This document shows positions 1 to 10,390 of a DNA stretch of 64,000 nt, piece by piece. This stretch comes from Planotetraspora kaengkrachanensis (GTDB taxonomy: Bacteria; Actinomycetota; Actinomycetes; Streptosporangiales; Streptosporangiaceae): the NCBI RefSeq assembly GCF_016862895.1, contig NZ_BONV01000042.1, forward strand, positions 55,530 to 119,529. The letters run 5' to 3'. The notes beneath the pieces are model-generated. The model saw nothing but the letters and a program-made list of their open reading frames with translations. It did not search any database and was not told where the DNA came from. How positions within the stretch are numbered: the stretch's first letter is position 1; every line of letters starts with the position of its first letter. The translations under genes were made by a program, and so were the position numbers.

Positions 1-26
1 TCGCCGACCTCGAACGCCACATCTGA
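1..26 (+). CDS. Possible 3' end of an upstream gene (partial)
   Basis: The frame starting at base 3 reads ADLERHI and then stops at TGA (24-26), 35 bases before the radA start. A short in-frame tail ending just upstream of radA is what a preceding gene on the same strand would look like, but only eight codons are visible, so this is a weak call and no function can be given. Confidence 0.25.
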
Positions 27-61
27 CGCGGTTGTCGGCGGCGACCGGTAGCCTCCGGCAC

Positions 62-1489
62 GTGAGCAAGGCAGCGAGGCCGGCGTACCGGTGCGGCGAG
101 TGCGGGTGGACCACCGCCAAGTGGGTCGGCCGGTGCGGAGAGTGCCAGGCGTGGGGCACGGTCGAGGAGGCCGGCGCCCGCCAGGGCGTCCACGTGGTCA
201 AGCCGGGAGCGGTGACGGCCCCCGCGGTCCCCATCGGCCAGGTCAAGGCCGAGACGGCGCACGCGAGGCCGACGGGGGTCGCCGAGCTCGACCGCGTCCT
301 CGGCGGCGGGCTGGTGCCGGGCGCGGTCGTCCTGCTGGCCGGCGAGCCCGGCATCGGCAAGTCGACCCTGCTGCTCGAGGCCGCCGCCCGTACGGCACGG
401 CACGAGACCGTGCTCTACGTGACGGGTGAGGAGTCGGCCTCCCAGGTGCGGATGCGGGCCGACCGGATCGGCGCGATCGAGGAAGGGCTCTACCTCGCGG
501 CGGAGACCGACCTGGCCGCCCTGGTGGCCCATGTCGAGAAGGTCCAGCCCCGGCTGCTGATCGTCGACTCGGTCCAGACGATCGGCTCGGCCGACGCCAC
601 AGGCGTGCCCGGCGGGGTCACCCAGGTCCGCGAGGTCGCCGGGAACCTCGTCCGGCTGGCCAAGGAGCGCGGCATGTCGACCGTGCTCGTCGGCCATGTG
701 ACCAAGGACGGCACGATCGCGGGCCCCCGCGTGCTGGAGCACCTGGTCGACGTGGTCCTGCAGTTCGAGGGCGACCGCAACTCGCGGCTGCGCATGGTCC
801 GCGCGGCCAAGAACCGGTTCGGCCCGATCGAGGAGGTCGGCTGCTTCGACCTGCACGAGCGCGGGATCACCGGGATCTCCGACCCGAGCGGGCTGTTCGT
901 CTCGCGGCACTCCGAGCCGGTGCCCGGCACCTGCGTCACGGTCACCATCGAGGGCACCCGGCCGATCCCCGCCGAGTTGCAGGCCCTGGTCGGGCCGACG
1001 GAGGCGCCGCAGCCCCGGCGCACCTCCTCCGGGCTCGACGCCTACCGGGTCGCGATGGTGCTCGCCGTCATGGAACGACGGCTCAACGCCAAGATCGGCA
1101 AGTGCGACGTCTTCACCGCCACGGTCGGCGGGATCCGGCTGACCGACCCCGCCGTCGACCTGGCACTGATGTTGTCCGTGGTCAGCGCGGCCGGGGACAA
1201 GGCCCTGCCCCCCGGCCTGGTCGTGCTCGGCGAGGTCGGCCTGGCCGGCGAGCTGCGCGCGGTCAGGGACGTGCGGCGGCGGCTGGCCGAGGCGTCCCGG
1301 CTGGGGTTCACCCAGGCCCTGGTCCCCGCCGGTTCGCTCGAGAACGACGCCCCCCGGCTGGAGGCGCCGAAGTCCCGCGGCGGCCTGGTCGCGGTGCGCG
1401 CCCCGGCGTCCCGCACGTCGAATTTCGCACCCGGCTTCGACGTCACCGAAGTCGAGAACGTTTGGGATGCACTCGCACACGTCCGGTGA
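62..1489 (+). CDS. radA: DNA repair protein RadA (RadA/Sms)
   Basis: RadA/Sms is a RecA-like ATPase that helps process branched recombination intermediates. The protein (475 aa from the GTG at 62) has the family's N-terminal four-cysteine zinc finger (CGEC ... CGEC near residues 11-29), a Walker A motif (GEPGIGKST), the Sms-specific KNRFG motif (in AAKNRFGPIEE) and a Lon-protease-like C-terminal domain. A TTG at 32 is in frame and would add ten residues, but homologues begin close to the zinc finger, so the GTG is preferred. It is followed after 87 bases by disA on the same strand. The radA-disA pairing is conserved in many Gram-positive bacteria, and RadA is known to interact with DisA in Bacillus, so a shared operon is likely. 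Confidence 0.95.
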   Translation: MSKAARPAYRCGECGWTTAKWVGRCGECQAWGTVEEAGARQGVHVVKPGAVTAPAVPIGQVKAETAHARPTGVAELDRVLGGGLVPGAVVLLAGEPGIGKSTLLLEAAARTARHETVLYVTGEESASQVRMRADRIGAIEEGLYLAAETDLAALVAHVEKVQPRLLIVDSVQTIGSADATGVPGGVTQVREVAGNLVRLAKERGMSTVLVGHVTKDGTIAGPRVLEHLVDVVLQFEGDRNSRLRMVRAAKNRFGPIEEVGCFDLHERGITGISDPSGLFVSRHSEPVPGTCVTVTIEGTRPIPAELQALVGPTEAPQPRRTSSGLDAYRVAMVLAVMERRLNAKIGKCDVFTATVGGIRLTDPAVDLALMLSVVSAAGDKALPPGLVVLGEVGLAGELRAVRDVRRRLAEASRLGFTQALVPAGSLENDAPRLEAPKSRGGLVAVRAPASRTSNFAPGFDVTEVENVWDALAHVR

Positions 1490-1576
1490 AGAAGCCGTTA
1501 CGCCGGTAAACTGGGCGGTGTCATGAGCCCGCAGGGGCGTCACAGGGGCCAGGGAGCCGCCGAGCACGGGGGTCAC

Positions 1577-2662
1577 GTGCAACACGACAAGGGACTGGAC
1601 GACCGGAGGAGAACCGTGCTCGCCGCGGTCGCTCCGGGCACCGCCCTGCGTGACGGGCTGGAGCGCATCCTCCGCGGCCACACCGGCGGCCTGATCGTCC
1701 TCGGCTACAGCGACACCGTCAAGGAGATCTGCACCGGCGGATTCGAACTCGACGTCGAGTTCGCCGCCACCCGTCTGCGCGAGCTGGCGAAGATGGACGG
1801 CGCGATCGTGCTCGACAGCGACGGCCTGCGCATCGTCCGCGCCGCCGTCCACCTCGTGCCCGATCCCTCCATCCCCACGGAGGAGTCGGGCACCCGGCAC
1901 CGGACGGCGCAGCGCGTGGCCAGGCAGACCTCGCTGCCCGTGATCGCCATCAGCAAGTCGATGCGGATCATCGCGCTCTACCTCGACGGCACGCGGTATG
2001 TCCTGGAGGAGTCCGCGGCCATCCTGTCCAAGGCCAACCAGGCGCTCGCCACGCTCGAGCGCTACAAGCTGCGGCTCGACGAGGTGGCCGGCACCCTCTC
2101 CGCGCTGGAGATCGAGGACCTGGTCACCGTGCGCGACGTGACGGTGGTCTTACAGCGCCTCGAGATGGTGCGCAGGATCGCCAGGGAGATCGAGGGCTAC
2201 GTGGTCGAGCTCGGCACCGACGGCCGACTGCTCACCCTTCAACTCGACGAGCTGGTCGCCGGCGTCGACACCGACCGTGAACTGATCGTGCGGGACTACC
2301 TGCCGTCCACACTCGACGGCGGGCCGCGGTCCTTCACCGAGGCGATGCGGGAGCTCGACGACCTGTCCTCAACCGACCTGCTCGATCTGTCCAGAGTGGC
2401 CCACGTGCTGGGTCACTCCGGCACCGACGGCTTGGAGACCGCGGTCAGCCCGCACGGCTTCCGGCTGCTGGCAAAGGTGCCCCGGCTCTCCGACACGATC
2501 GTGGACCGGCTCGTCAGCCACTTCGGCGGCCTGCAGAAGCTTCTGGCGGCGAGCACGACCGACCTTCAGGCGGTCGGCGGGGTCGGCGAGACCCGGGCCC
2601 GCAGCGTCCGCGAAGGGCTCTCCCGCCTCGCCGAGTCGTCCATCCTGGAGCGTTACCTCTAA
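1577..2662 (+). CDS. disA: DNA integrity scanning diadenylate cyclase DisA
   Basis: DisA condenses two ATP into cyclic di-AMP and scans DNA for branched structures. The N-terminal DAC domain shows the catalytic DGA (KMDGAIVLD) and RHRTA ([10 protein letters not shown]) motifs. A helical linker follows, and the C-terminus has helix-hairpin-helix DNA binding ([17 protein letters not shown]). The start is ambiguous. GTG 1577 gives an N-terminus close in length to mycobacterial DisA. GTG 1616 has a much stronger Shine-Dalgarno (GGAGGAG at 1605-1611) and keeps the conserved [14 protein letters not shown] block. An ATG at 1523 is also in frame. The gene sits directly downstream of radA. Its product is the likely source of the ligand for the ydaO riboswitch near 12.7 kb. 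Confidence 0.95.
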   Translation: MQHDKGLDDRRRTVLAAVAPGTALRDGLERILRGHTGGLIVLGYSDTVKEICTGGFELDVEFAATRLRELAKMDGAIVLDSDGLRIVRAAVHLVPDPSIPTEESGTRHRTAQRVARQTSLPVIAISKSMRIIALYLDGTRYVLEESAAILSKANQALATLERYKLRLDEVAGTLSALEIEDLVTVRDVTVVLQRLEMVRRIAREIEGYVVELGTDGRLLTLQLDELVAGVDTDRELIVRDYLPSTLDGGPRSFTEAMRELDDLSSTDLLDLSRVAHVLGHSGTDGLETAVSPHGFRLLAKVPRLSDTIVDRLVSHFGGLQKLLAASTTDLQAVGGVGETRARSVREGLSRLAESSILERYL

Positions 2663-2689
2663 CCGGCCTTCCACGTGACCGGCACGACA

Positions 2690-2704
2690 AGCCCCGCCGG
2701 GGCT
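2690..2704. terminator. Short GC hairpin between convergent genes
   Basis: AGCCCC-GCC-GGGGCT forms a perfect 6-bp stem with a 3-nt loop between the disA stop and the end of the convergent gene at 2704. It could serve both strands; there is no T-tract. Confidence 0.5.
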
Positions 2705-3435
2705 CAGCGGAGATGGAAGACGACCTTCGGGCTCCTGAGGGGACCCGCGAAGGCCGACGCCACGTACGTGCCCGGCACGGCCGACGACCGCCTGCTCGCG
2801 CAGTCGCTCCCCGACAGGCGGCGATCCCACAGGATCGTGCGGACGTAGGGGACGCCTCGCTGCAACGTCTGGGTGTCGACGCCCGGGCCGCTGACGCAGT
2901 CGGCCGTCGACCAGATCCGATCCGATCCCGAGGTGACGCGCATCTCCAGCATCCGCGGCCCGACGTCGACCGTGCACGCGACCCGGGCCGTGTTCACGAT
3001 CGTCAGCATGAAGCTCGGCGTCACGCCTTTGTTGTAGTAGTCCTGACCGGCCTGCAGGGCGACCACGAGGTCCTTGGCGTCACACGGGCCACCCGACCGC
3101 CGCGAACCCGCCGCCGCGCGCGCGGACGGCGTGGCCGACGCGGAGGGCAGCCGGCCGCCCGGCACCAGGGCCGTGCTCGATGGGCCGGGAGACTTCGAAC
3201 CGAGCGGCGAGGGCAGCGAGACGACCATCGATTCGCCGGCACCCGGCGTGGCCTTGACGCCGGTCGGACTCTCCGGCTTGCCGGACGCGCTCGAACACGC
3301 CCAGGCCACGACTGCCACGACGACGAGCATGCCGGTGAGCACCGCCACCCGGCGGCGCCAGTAGACGTCCCCGCCCTCTACGCCGACATCACCACGGAAC
3401 GTGTCCGGATCCATACGCACAGTATGGTGAGTCAT
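2704..3435 (-). CDS. Membrane-anchored secreted protein of unknown function
   Basis: I do not recognise a named function. The 243-aa protein has a short cytoplasmic N-terminus, one membrane segment (about residues 30-47, VAVLTGMLVVVAVVAWAC) and a low-complexity Pro/Ser linker. A C-terminal beta-rich domain carries four cysteines (CDAK, ACTV, ADCV, SDCA) that could form two disulphides, resembling DUF4232-type extracytoplasmic domains. The Cys after the hydrophobic stretch could be a lipobox, but the long charged N-terminus argues for a plain anchor. Start ATG 3433-3435. It is divergent from mutY (105 bases between starts) and convergent with disA. Similar genes sit between disA and mutY in other actinomycetes as far as I recall, so it is probably core rather than acquired. 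Confidence 0.8.
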   Translation of the reverse strand: MTHHTVRMDPDTFRGDVGVEGGDVYWRRRVAVLTGMLVVVAVVAWACSSASGKPESPTGVKATPGAGESMVVSLPSPLGSKSPGPSSTALVPGGRLPSASATPSARAAAGSRRSGGPCDAKDLVVALQAGQDYYNKGVTPSFMLTIVNTARVACTVDVGPRMLEMRVTSGSDRIWSTADCVSGPGVDTQTLQRGVPYVRTILWDRRLSGSDCASRRSSAVPGTYVASAFAGPLRSPKVVFHLR

Positions 3436-3540
3436 GGGCCGCCAGGGGAAACGGCTCGCCGCGCCGGCCCCGGACGGAGGCGCCGAGGGAGTGGCTTCCG
3501 TCCGGTCCTGCTCCGGAATGACCGGCGATAAGGTCGGACG

Positions 3541-4407
3541 GTGGCCGCCTCACTGCGTGAACCGATCCTCGACTGGTATGCCGAGCACAACCGCGACCTG
3601 CCGTGGCGGCGACCTGACGCGACCCCCTGGGGGATCCTCGTCAGCGAGATCATGCTCCAGCAGACGCCCGTCGTACGTGTGCTGCCGATCTGGGCCGACT
3701 GGATGACGCGCTGGCCGACGCCCGAGTCCCTCGCCCAGGAGCCGTCAGGCGAGGCCGTACGCCATTGGGGGCGCCTCGGCTACCCCCGCCGGGCGCTCAA
3801 CCTGCACGCGTGCGCCAAGGCCATCACCGTGGAGCACGGAGGGCGGGTGCCGTCCACCTACGACGAGCTGCGCGCCCTGCCCGGCATCGGCGACTACACG
3901 GCGGCCGCCGTCGCCAGCTTCGCCTACGGGGGCAGCCACGCCGTCCTGGACACCAACGTCCGCCGGGTCCTCGCGAGAACCGTACGAGGTGAGGAGTATC
4001 CGCCCAAGGCCACCACGGCGGCCGAGCGGAAGCTGGCCGAGTCGCTGATCCCTCCGGTGGGCGCCCCGCGCTGGGCGGTCGCCGTGATGGAGCTGGGCGC
4101 CCTGGTCTGTACGGCTCGCTCTCCGCGGTGCGACGACTGCCCGGTGGCCGCCCGGTGCGCCTGGCGGCTGGCGGGACGGCCGGCCCACACGGGGCCGGCC
4201 CGGGTGGGCCAGACCTACGCGGGCACCGACCGCCAGTGCAGAGGACGGCTGCTGGCCGTACTGCGCGAGGCGTACGGCCCGGTGCCGAAGGAGGCACTCG
4301 ACGTGGTGTGGGACGACCACGCCCAGCGCGAGAGGGCCCTCGACGGCCTGCTGGACGACGGCCTGGCCGAAGTCCTCGACGACGGCACCTACCGCCTCCC
4401 GGCGTGA
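3541..4407 (+). CDS. mutY: A/G-specific adenine glycosylase MutY
   Basis: MutY removes adenine mispaired with 8-oxoguanine. The 288-aa protein has the HhH-GPD fold: the catalytic Glu lies in ILVSEIMLQQT, the helix-hairpin-helix is LPGIGDYTAAAVAS, and the conserved Asp is in VLDTNVRRVL. A 4Fe-4S cluster loop follows with C-x6-C-x2-C-x5-C spacing (CTARSPRCDDCPVAARC). It lacks the C-terminal NUDIX-like 8-oxoG recognition domain of the E. coli enzyme (about 350 aa), which is usual for short actinobacterial MutY proteins. Start is GTG 3541 behind AAGGT. The stop codon TGA (4405-4407) lies inside the first unit of a 53-bp intergenic repeat, so the repeat abuts or defines the end of the gene. Confidence 0.93.
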   Translation: MAASLREPILDWYAEHNRDLPWRRPDATPWGILVSEIMLQQTPVVRVLPIWADWMTRWPTPESLAQEPSGEAVRHWGRLGYPRRALNLHACAKAITVEHGGRVPSTYDELRALPGIGDYTAAAVASFAYGGSHAVLDTNVRRVLARTVRGEEYPPKATTAAERKLAESLIPPVGAPRWAVAVMELGALVCTARSPRCDDCPVAARCAWRLAGRPAHTGPARVGQTYAGTDRQCRGRLLAVLREAYGPVPKEALDVVWDDHAQRERALDGLLDDGLAEVLDDGTYRLPA

Positions 4408-4586
4408 TCATGCACAGGTTCGGCGACACCCCACCCCACCTGCCCAAACTCCGACCGTGATCATGCACAGGTTCGGCGACACCCCGCCTCACCCGCGCAA
4501 ACTCTGACCGTGATCATGCGCGGGTTCGGCGACACCCTCACCCGACGTGCGGAAACCAGGCACGTGATCATGCAGGGACGGGTCAG
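4404..4586. repeat. 53-bp two-box repeat, cluster 1 (four copies, forward)
   Basis: Copies start at 4404, 4457, 4510 and 4564 (steps of 53, 53 and 54). The first two begin with the full 20-nt box A GTGATCATGCACAGGTTCGG, the third differs by two bases, and the fourth keeps only GTGATCATGCA. Units 1 and 2 continue with CGACACC and carry CACCTG or CACCCG at unit positions 34-39, followed by CAAACTC. The array fills the space between convergent mutY and the EboE-like gene. The first copy supplies the mutY stop codon, and the last runs up to the stop of the opposing gene (4583-4585). Confidence 0.9.
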
Positions 4587-5518
4587 GCGGCGAGCTTGAG
4601 CCCGAGGTCGGTCAGGTTGCGGCGGGTCCAGTCGAGCTCGGCGGCGAGCCTGGCAACCAGGGCCGCCGGGCCCTTCGACTTGGGAGCCGTCCACTCGTGC
4701 GCCTCGACCTCGACATGGGCCGTGCCGTTGACCGCGCCGGACAAAATCGCGTTGAGCGTGTCCTGCAGCACCGGCTGCGTGCTCGGAATCTCCTGGCTGT
4801 GGTTGTGGACGTGCCCCAGCTTCACCACGGGAGCGCCCGCGAGAGCGAGCCCCCGGAGGGCGGCGCCCCGCTCCTCAGTGCCGCAGGACAGATGGCAGGC
4901 GTCCAGGCAGACGCCGAGGTGCTCGGAGTCGATGCCGCCGACACGCGCCAGCGCCTGCTCGGTCGTTTCGAGAACGCAGCCCGGCCAGGGCTCGAACCCG
5001 ACGCGGATGGTCTTGCCGGTCACGCTGTAGAGACCGCGCAACTCCCGCGAGAGCCGTTCGAGGCGGCGTGAGGCGATCGAGTGGAGGTCCGCGGGCCAGT
5101 CGCGACGCCAGCCGATCGGGATCGTCGAGATGCTGCCGAACCGCACGTCGTCGGGCAGCAGGAAGGCGAGGATCTTCGCCAGCGCCATCGTGTAGCGGTA
5201 CCGCTCGGGCTTGGCCCAGTCCGGCCCAGGAACGTCCTGATTGTGACCGCCGGCTCCGTTGAGGCTGACCACCTCGAGGCCGCGCTCCTCCAGCGAACGG
5301 CGCAGCCGTACGAGCTCGATGCGGTCAGCGATGAGATGGTCGGCGACGGCCGGCGCCAGCCACAGGCCGATCCCGAGCCGGTCGACGCCCAGCTTCCGCC
5401 GCACCGGCACCGCGTAGCGGGTGAGGTGGGCGATCAGGTTCTCCAGGTCCTCAGCCGGATGTACCCCAGCGTTGTAGGCCAGGTGAACGAGCGTCCCGTC
5501 GTCGTGCAACAGGCGCAT
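4583..5518 (-). CDS. EboE-like sugar phosphate isomerase/epimerase (TIM barrel)
   Basis: The 311-aa protein is a xylose-isomerase-like TIM barrel. Its N-terminus (LVHLAYNAGVHPAEDLENL) and the PVRRKLGVDRLGIGLWL segment resemble EboE, a protein of the ebo cluster implicated in export of a metabolite precursor. Likely metal ligands are in GFEPWPGC, CLDACHLSC and KLGHVHNHSQE, and HVEVEAHEW closes the barrel. The other ebo genes (eboA, B, C, D, F) are not next to it here, so a role in the ebo pathway is not supported; it may act on a different sugar-like metabolite. The start ATG 5518 has a good Shine-Dalgarno (GGGAGG, 6 bases upstream). A pair of palindromes lies about 240 bp upstream. Confidence 0.75.
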   Translation of the reverse strand: MRLLHDDGTLVHLAYNAGVHPAEDLENLIAHLTRYAVPVRRKLGVDRLGIGLWLAPAVADHLIADRIELVRLRRSLEERGLEVVSLNGAGGHNQDVPGPDWAKPERYRYTMALAKILAFLLPDDVRFGSISTIPIGWRRDWPADLHSIASRRLERLSRELRGLYSVTGKTIRVGFEPWPGCVLETTEQALARVGGIDSEHLGVCLDACHLSCGTEERGAALRGLALAGAPVVKLGHVHNHSQEIPSTQPVLQDTLNAILSGAVNGTAHVEVEAHEWTAPKSKGPAALVARLAAELDWTRRNLTDLGLKLAA

Positions 5519-5889
5519 CAGATGCCTCCCAGAACGTTGTGCACTCTCCGACCATGATCCACACGATCTGTCCCGATCGCATGGGGCCGAGGTCCTACTG
5601 GCACCGGGATCTTCCCGGCCTGGACCGAGCCTCCCGCGGATGCCCGGTTTCCCGCGTCCATCCCTCGGCGGATACGACTACTCCGTCGGGATGACCTCGA
5701 GAGCGGTCTCGCCATGTTCGCCAACGTCATGATCCGCATCGAACCGGGCCGGACTCTACAGAGTGTAGTACTACGTTCGGTGGCGGGATACCCCGATCTC
5801 ACGCAAAACCCAGACCCGAAGTGAGGTCCGCGCGTCCGTTCGCCAGACGCCGACGCAAAGGTGCGAGTTGGACCTCTCCGGCACATGCG
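5519..5889. other. Gene-free interval with upstream region of the EboE-like gene
   Basis: This 371-bp stretch lies between the start of the EboE-like gene and the clpC terminator. Open frames in it are short, overlap in several frames and lack ribosome binding sites. The only clear structure is the palindrome pair at 5753-5774. Confidence 0.5.
5753..5774. promoter_or_regulatory. Adjacent palindromes, candidate operator
   Basis: ACTCT-AC-AGAGT (5753-5764) runs straight into the perfect 10-bp palindrome GTAGTACTAC (5765-5774). Overlapping both is CTACA-GAG-TGTAG (5756-5768), with the TACA/TGTA core seen in BlaI/MecI/CopY-type operators. The stacked symmetry suggests a dimeric regulator site. 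Which gene it serves is unclear: the EboE-like gene starts about 235 bp away. Confidence 0.4.
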
Positions 5890-5920
5890 AAAAAGGGCGC
5901 CCCCACTGGGGACGCCCCTT
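5890..5920 (-). terminator. Rho-independent terminator of clpC
   Basis: Read on the minus strand, GGGGCGTCCCC-AGT-GGGGGCGCCC folds into a strong GC stem (one bulge) followed by CTTTTTCG. It starts 17 bases after the clpC stop. Stem plus T-tract is the classic intrinsic terminator layout. Confidence 0.85.
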
Positions 5921-5937
5921 CCGTCGTGCGGTCTAGA

Positions 5938-8439
<2,502 letters not shown>

Positions 8440-8597
8440 CTCGTCGCTCCTCACAGAGCGGTCAGGCGGACCAGGGAGATCCGGCCCGTCGTTCCGCATG
8501 GTAGCCCCGACCCAGCGACCGCTCCCATAGCAGAAGGGTTCCCCGAGAGCGAGGCGTTCACCCTCTATCCAACCCCCTGATGGGCACCAGATGTTCC

Positions 8598-8616
8598 GGA
8601 TACGCCGCAAGCGAAC
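8598..8616. promoter_or_regulatory. Candidate ClgR-binding site upstream of clpC
   Basis: The sequence ATACGCCGCAAGCGAAC contains CGC-C-N3-A-GCG-AAC, close to the published actinobacterial ClgR consensus CGCY-NANR-GCGWWS with one mismatch in the centre. It lies about 160 bp upstream of the clpC start. ClgR activates clp genes in Streptomyces and Corynebacterium. No clgR gene is in the window, so this rests on motif and context. Confidence 0.45.
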
Positions 8617-8641
8617 GAGGTTTTAGCAGACTACAAACAGA

Positions 8642-8696
8642 ATCGCGCGGTTATCCCGATCGTCAGAACATCCGACGACTGGCATAACCGCGCGAT
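8642..8696. terminator. Long two-tier hairpin downstream of lsr2
   Basis: ATCGCGCGGTTAT (8642-8654) and ATAACCGCGCGAT (8684-8696) form a perfect 13-bp stem; inside it TCGTC (8660-8664) and GACGA (8674-8678) can pair as a second tier. It begins 12 bases past the lsr2 stop on the minus strand, so it is probably the lsr2 terminator, although there is no T-tract. It also lies upstream of the clpC promoter region. Confidence 0.65.
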
Positions 8697-8707
8697 CAAG
8701 GGCGCAG

Positions 8708-9052
8708 TTAGTGGGCTGCGTCGTAGGCTTCGACGATCGACGCGGCAATACGGCCCCGCTCACTCACGGGGTGGCCGTGCGACTTGGCCCAAGCGCGGAT
8801 CTCCGCGCTCTTCTCCCGGCTCATCGCCCGCTGTGCACTACCACTCACACCACGACGACGGCCTCGGGTCGAACCGGATTCGGCCCGCCGGGCGCCGCCG
8901 ACGAAAGGTGACAGAGCATCGCGAAGCCGCTTGGCGTTGCCATCGCTCAGGTCAATCTCATAAGAGGTGCCGTCAATCGCGAACGCCACCGTCTCATTGG
9001 CCTCGCCGCCATCGAGATCGTCGATGAGAATCACCTGTGTGTGCTTGGCCAT
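8708..9052 (-). CDS. lsr2: Nucleoid-associated protein Lsr2
   Basis: Lsr2 is the actinobacterial H-NS-like protein that bridges AT-rich DNA and silences acquired genes. The 114-aa protein has the N-terminal dimerisation domain (AKHTQVILIDDLDGGEANET), a basic linker and a C-terminal DNA-binding domain (REKSAEIRAWAKSHGHPVSERGRIAASI). The usual RGR minor-groove hook appears here as ERGRI. Start ATG 9052 has AAAGGA seven bases upstream; an in-frame upstream extension is not conserved. In many actinomycetes lsr2 neighbours clpC and lysS, as here. Confidence 0.95.
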   Translation of the reverse strand: MAKHTQVILIDDLDGGEANETVAFAIDGTSYEIDLSDGNAKRLRDALSPFVGGARRAESGSTRGRRRGVSGSAQRAMSREKSAEIRAWAKSHGHPVSERGRIAASIVEAYDAAH

Positions 9053-9124
9053 CCGGCAATCCTTTCGCGGAGCATAGTTTGATTCGCCAGCCAAACATAT
9101 ACCCGGTTTCCCGCGGCTGACAAT

Positions 9125-9289
9125 TCAAGTTTGTGGATTCTCAGGAACCTGTGAGCTTGCTGAGTTCTCCCGCGACTCCGGTGTCGAGCGCAAGCCGGCG
9201 GCATCGGAACGTACCAACTTTACGATGCCGTACACGACCGCTCCCGCGGCGACCACGGAAGGTATCAAGGCGGACAATACATCTGTCAT
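9125..9289 (-). CDS. Small single-pass membrane protein
   Basis: A 54-aa frame from ATG 9289 begins MTDVLSALIPSVVAAGAVVYGIVKLVRSD: one hydrophobic helix followed by a positive charge cluster and a polar tail. That is the usual shape of small actinobacterial membrane proteins. Its upstream region has only a weak Shine-Dalgarno (GCGAG). The frame extends upstream without a stop, but that part is Arg-rich and implausible. It lies 72 bases upstream of lsr2 on the same strand. Function unknown. Confidence 0.5.
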   Translation of the reverse strand: MTDVLSALIPSVVAAGAVVYGIVKLVRSDAAGLRSTPESRENSASSQVPENPQT

Positions 9290-9606
9290 TCTGACTCGCT
9301 TGCGCCGGGGGTGTCTTTCGCGGCACCCGCGTGAATTCCGGGATGACGCCGACCACCATGGCGTTCGCCTCTGGAGGGCGTCGTCTCGACGATAGCGCCG
9401 CCGGGACCTGCTCCTCCTCCCGGGGGGCGCCTGCGGAGCTGAAGGTAATCCCTGTCTCTCCAGCCGCCTTACCGGATGCGGAGAAATCATACCCAGTAAT
9501 GCCAAGTGGGACGGTCCGCCGAAGCGGCCGCCCCACCTTTCGTCCCGAGTTCACTGGCATAGATCGCGCCGTGCCGGGGCGATGTCACGTTGATTTCACC
9601 GCTGTG
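9290..9606. other. Gene-free interval between small membrane ORF and RDD gene
   Basis: This 317-bp stretch has less biased codon-position composition than its neighbours. A minus-strand frame (9141-9560) could be read across it, but it overlaps the small ORF and has no GC3 bias or ribosome binding site. I see no convincing gene, repeat or RNA. Confidence 0.4.
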
Positions 9607-10227
9607 TCAGCGCGGTGCCTTCACCACGAGGGTGCCGGCGACCTTGTCGTGAAGTCCCTGCTGAAGGGGCTTGTCGACGAGGAGCATGATGCCGAGCACG
9701 ATGACGAAGAGCGCGGCGAGAGTCCCGAGGAAGGGAATCCCGTAGAGCACCAGGACACCGGGGAAGATGCCTGAGCGCTTCATCAGGGCGGAGGAATCCG
9801 GCTTCGCTCCTCCCACTCCGACGAGCTGGATCTTCATGGCCTTCTTGCCGATGGTCTGGCCGTCCTTGGAGTGCAGCACGTAGTCGTAGGCCGCATATGC
9901 GCCCCAAGCGATCACCGCGGCGAGGAATCCCGGCAAAAACACGTTGCCGGCCGTGGGGTTGGTCAGCAGGTCGGCGATGCTCGGCTGGAAGATCGACGTG
10001 AGGATCCTGAAGATAATCCAGTAGACGACGCCGAAGATGAGCCCGTCGATGAATCTCGCGACCAATCGCTCCCACCATTCGGCGAGCGGGGCCGGGGCGC
10101 CCGGAGGAAGGGGCGCGCCTTGGGGTGCTCCATATGGGCCGTAGCCGGGAGGCGGTGGATATCCACCGGGGGGCGGCGGCGGGGCGGACTCATATGGATT
10201 CTGGCCGGGGGGTGGTTCCGCAGTCAT
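9607..10227 (-). CDS. RDD family membrane protein
   Basis: The 206-aa protein has a Pro/Gly/Tyr-rich cytoplasmic N-terminus (about residues 1-48), then the RDD domain with its hallmark Arg/Asp pair (LVARFIDGLIFG) and KDGQTIGKKAMKI. It has about four membrane helices (FGVVYWIIFRIL, LPGFLAAVIAWGAYAAYDYV, GVLVLYGIPFLG, ALFVIVLGIMLLV). RDD proteins are mostly uncharacterised; some act as Na+/H+ antiporters, which cannot be assumed here. It lies 163 bases downstream of a second RDD gene on the same strand, with a terminator between, so the pair probably arose by duplication and are transcribed separately. Confidence 0.88.
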   Translation of the reverse strand: MTAEPPPGQNPYESAPPPPPGGYPPPPGYGPYGAPQGAPLPPGAPAPLAEWWERLVARFIDGLIFGVVYWIIFRILTSIFQPSIADLLTNPTAGNVFLPGFLAAVIAWGAYAAYDYVLHSKDGQTIGKKAMKIQLVGVGGAKPDSSALMKRSGIFPGVLVLYGIPFLGTLAALFVIVLGIMLLVDKPLQQGLHDKVAGTLVVKAPR

Positions 10228-10346
10228 TGGTCACCTCTCGTGACGGCGTGAGGACATGCGTCGGTCAAGCATCGCACGGGATACCCCACCCGTTACGGCT
10301 TTTAGGCCGTACCTTCACACTGCGCGCCACTTGTATCGAACATACG

Positions 10347-10382
10347 AAAACGGGGCCGATGGTCCGTTCCATCGACCCCGTT
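10347..10382 (-). terminator. Intrinsic terminator of the second RDD gene
   Basis: On the minus strand AACGGGGTCGATGG pairs with CCATCGGCCCCGTT (14-bp stem, one G-U type pair, 6-nt loop) and is followed by TTTCG. It starts 8 bases after the stop of the gene at 10391. Confidence 0.85.
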
Positions 10383-10390
10383 ATGTAGCA

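Noticed and set aside
9141..9560. 139-aa minus-strand frame between lsr2 and the RDD gene
   Set aside because: No GC3 bias, no ribosome binding site, and it overlaps the more plausible small membrane protein in another frame.
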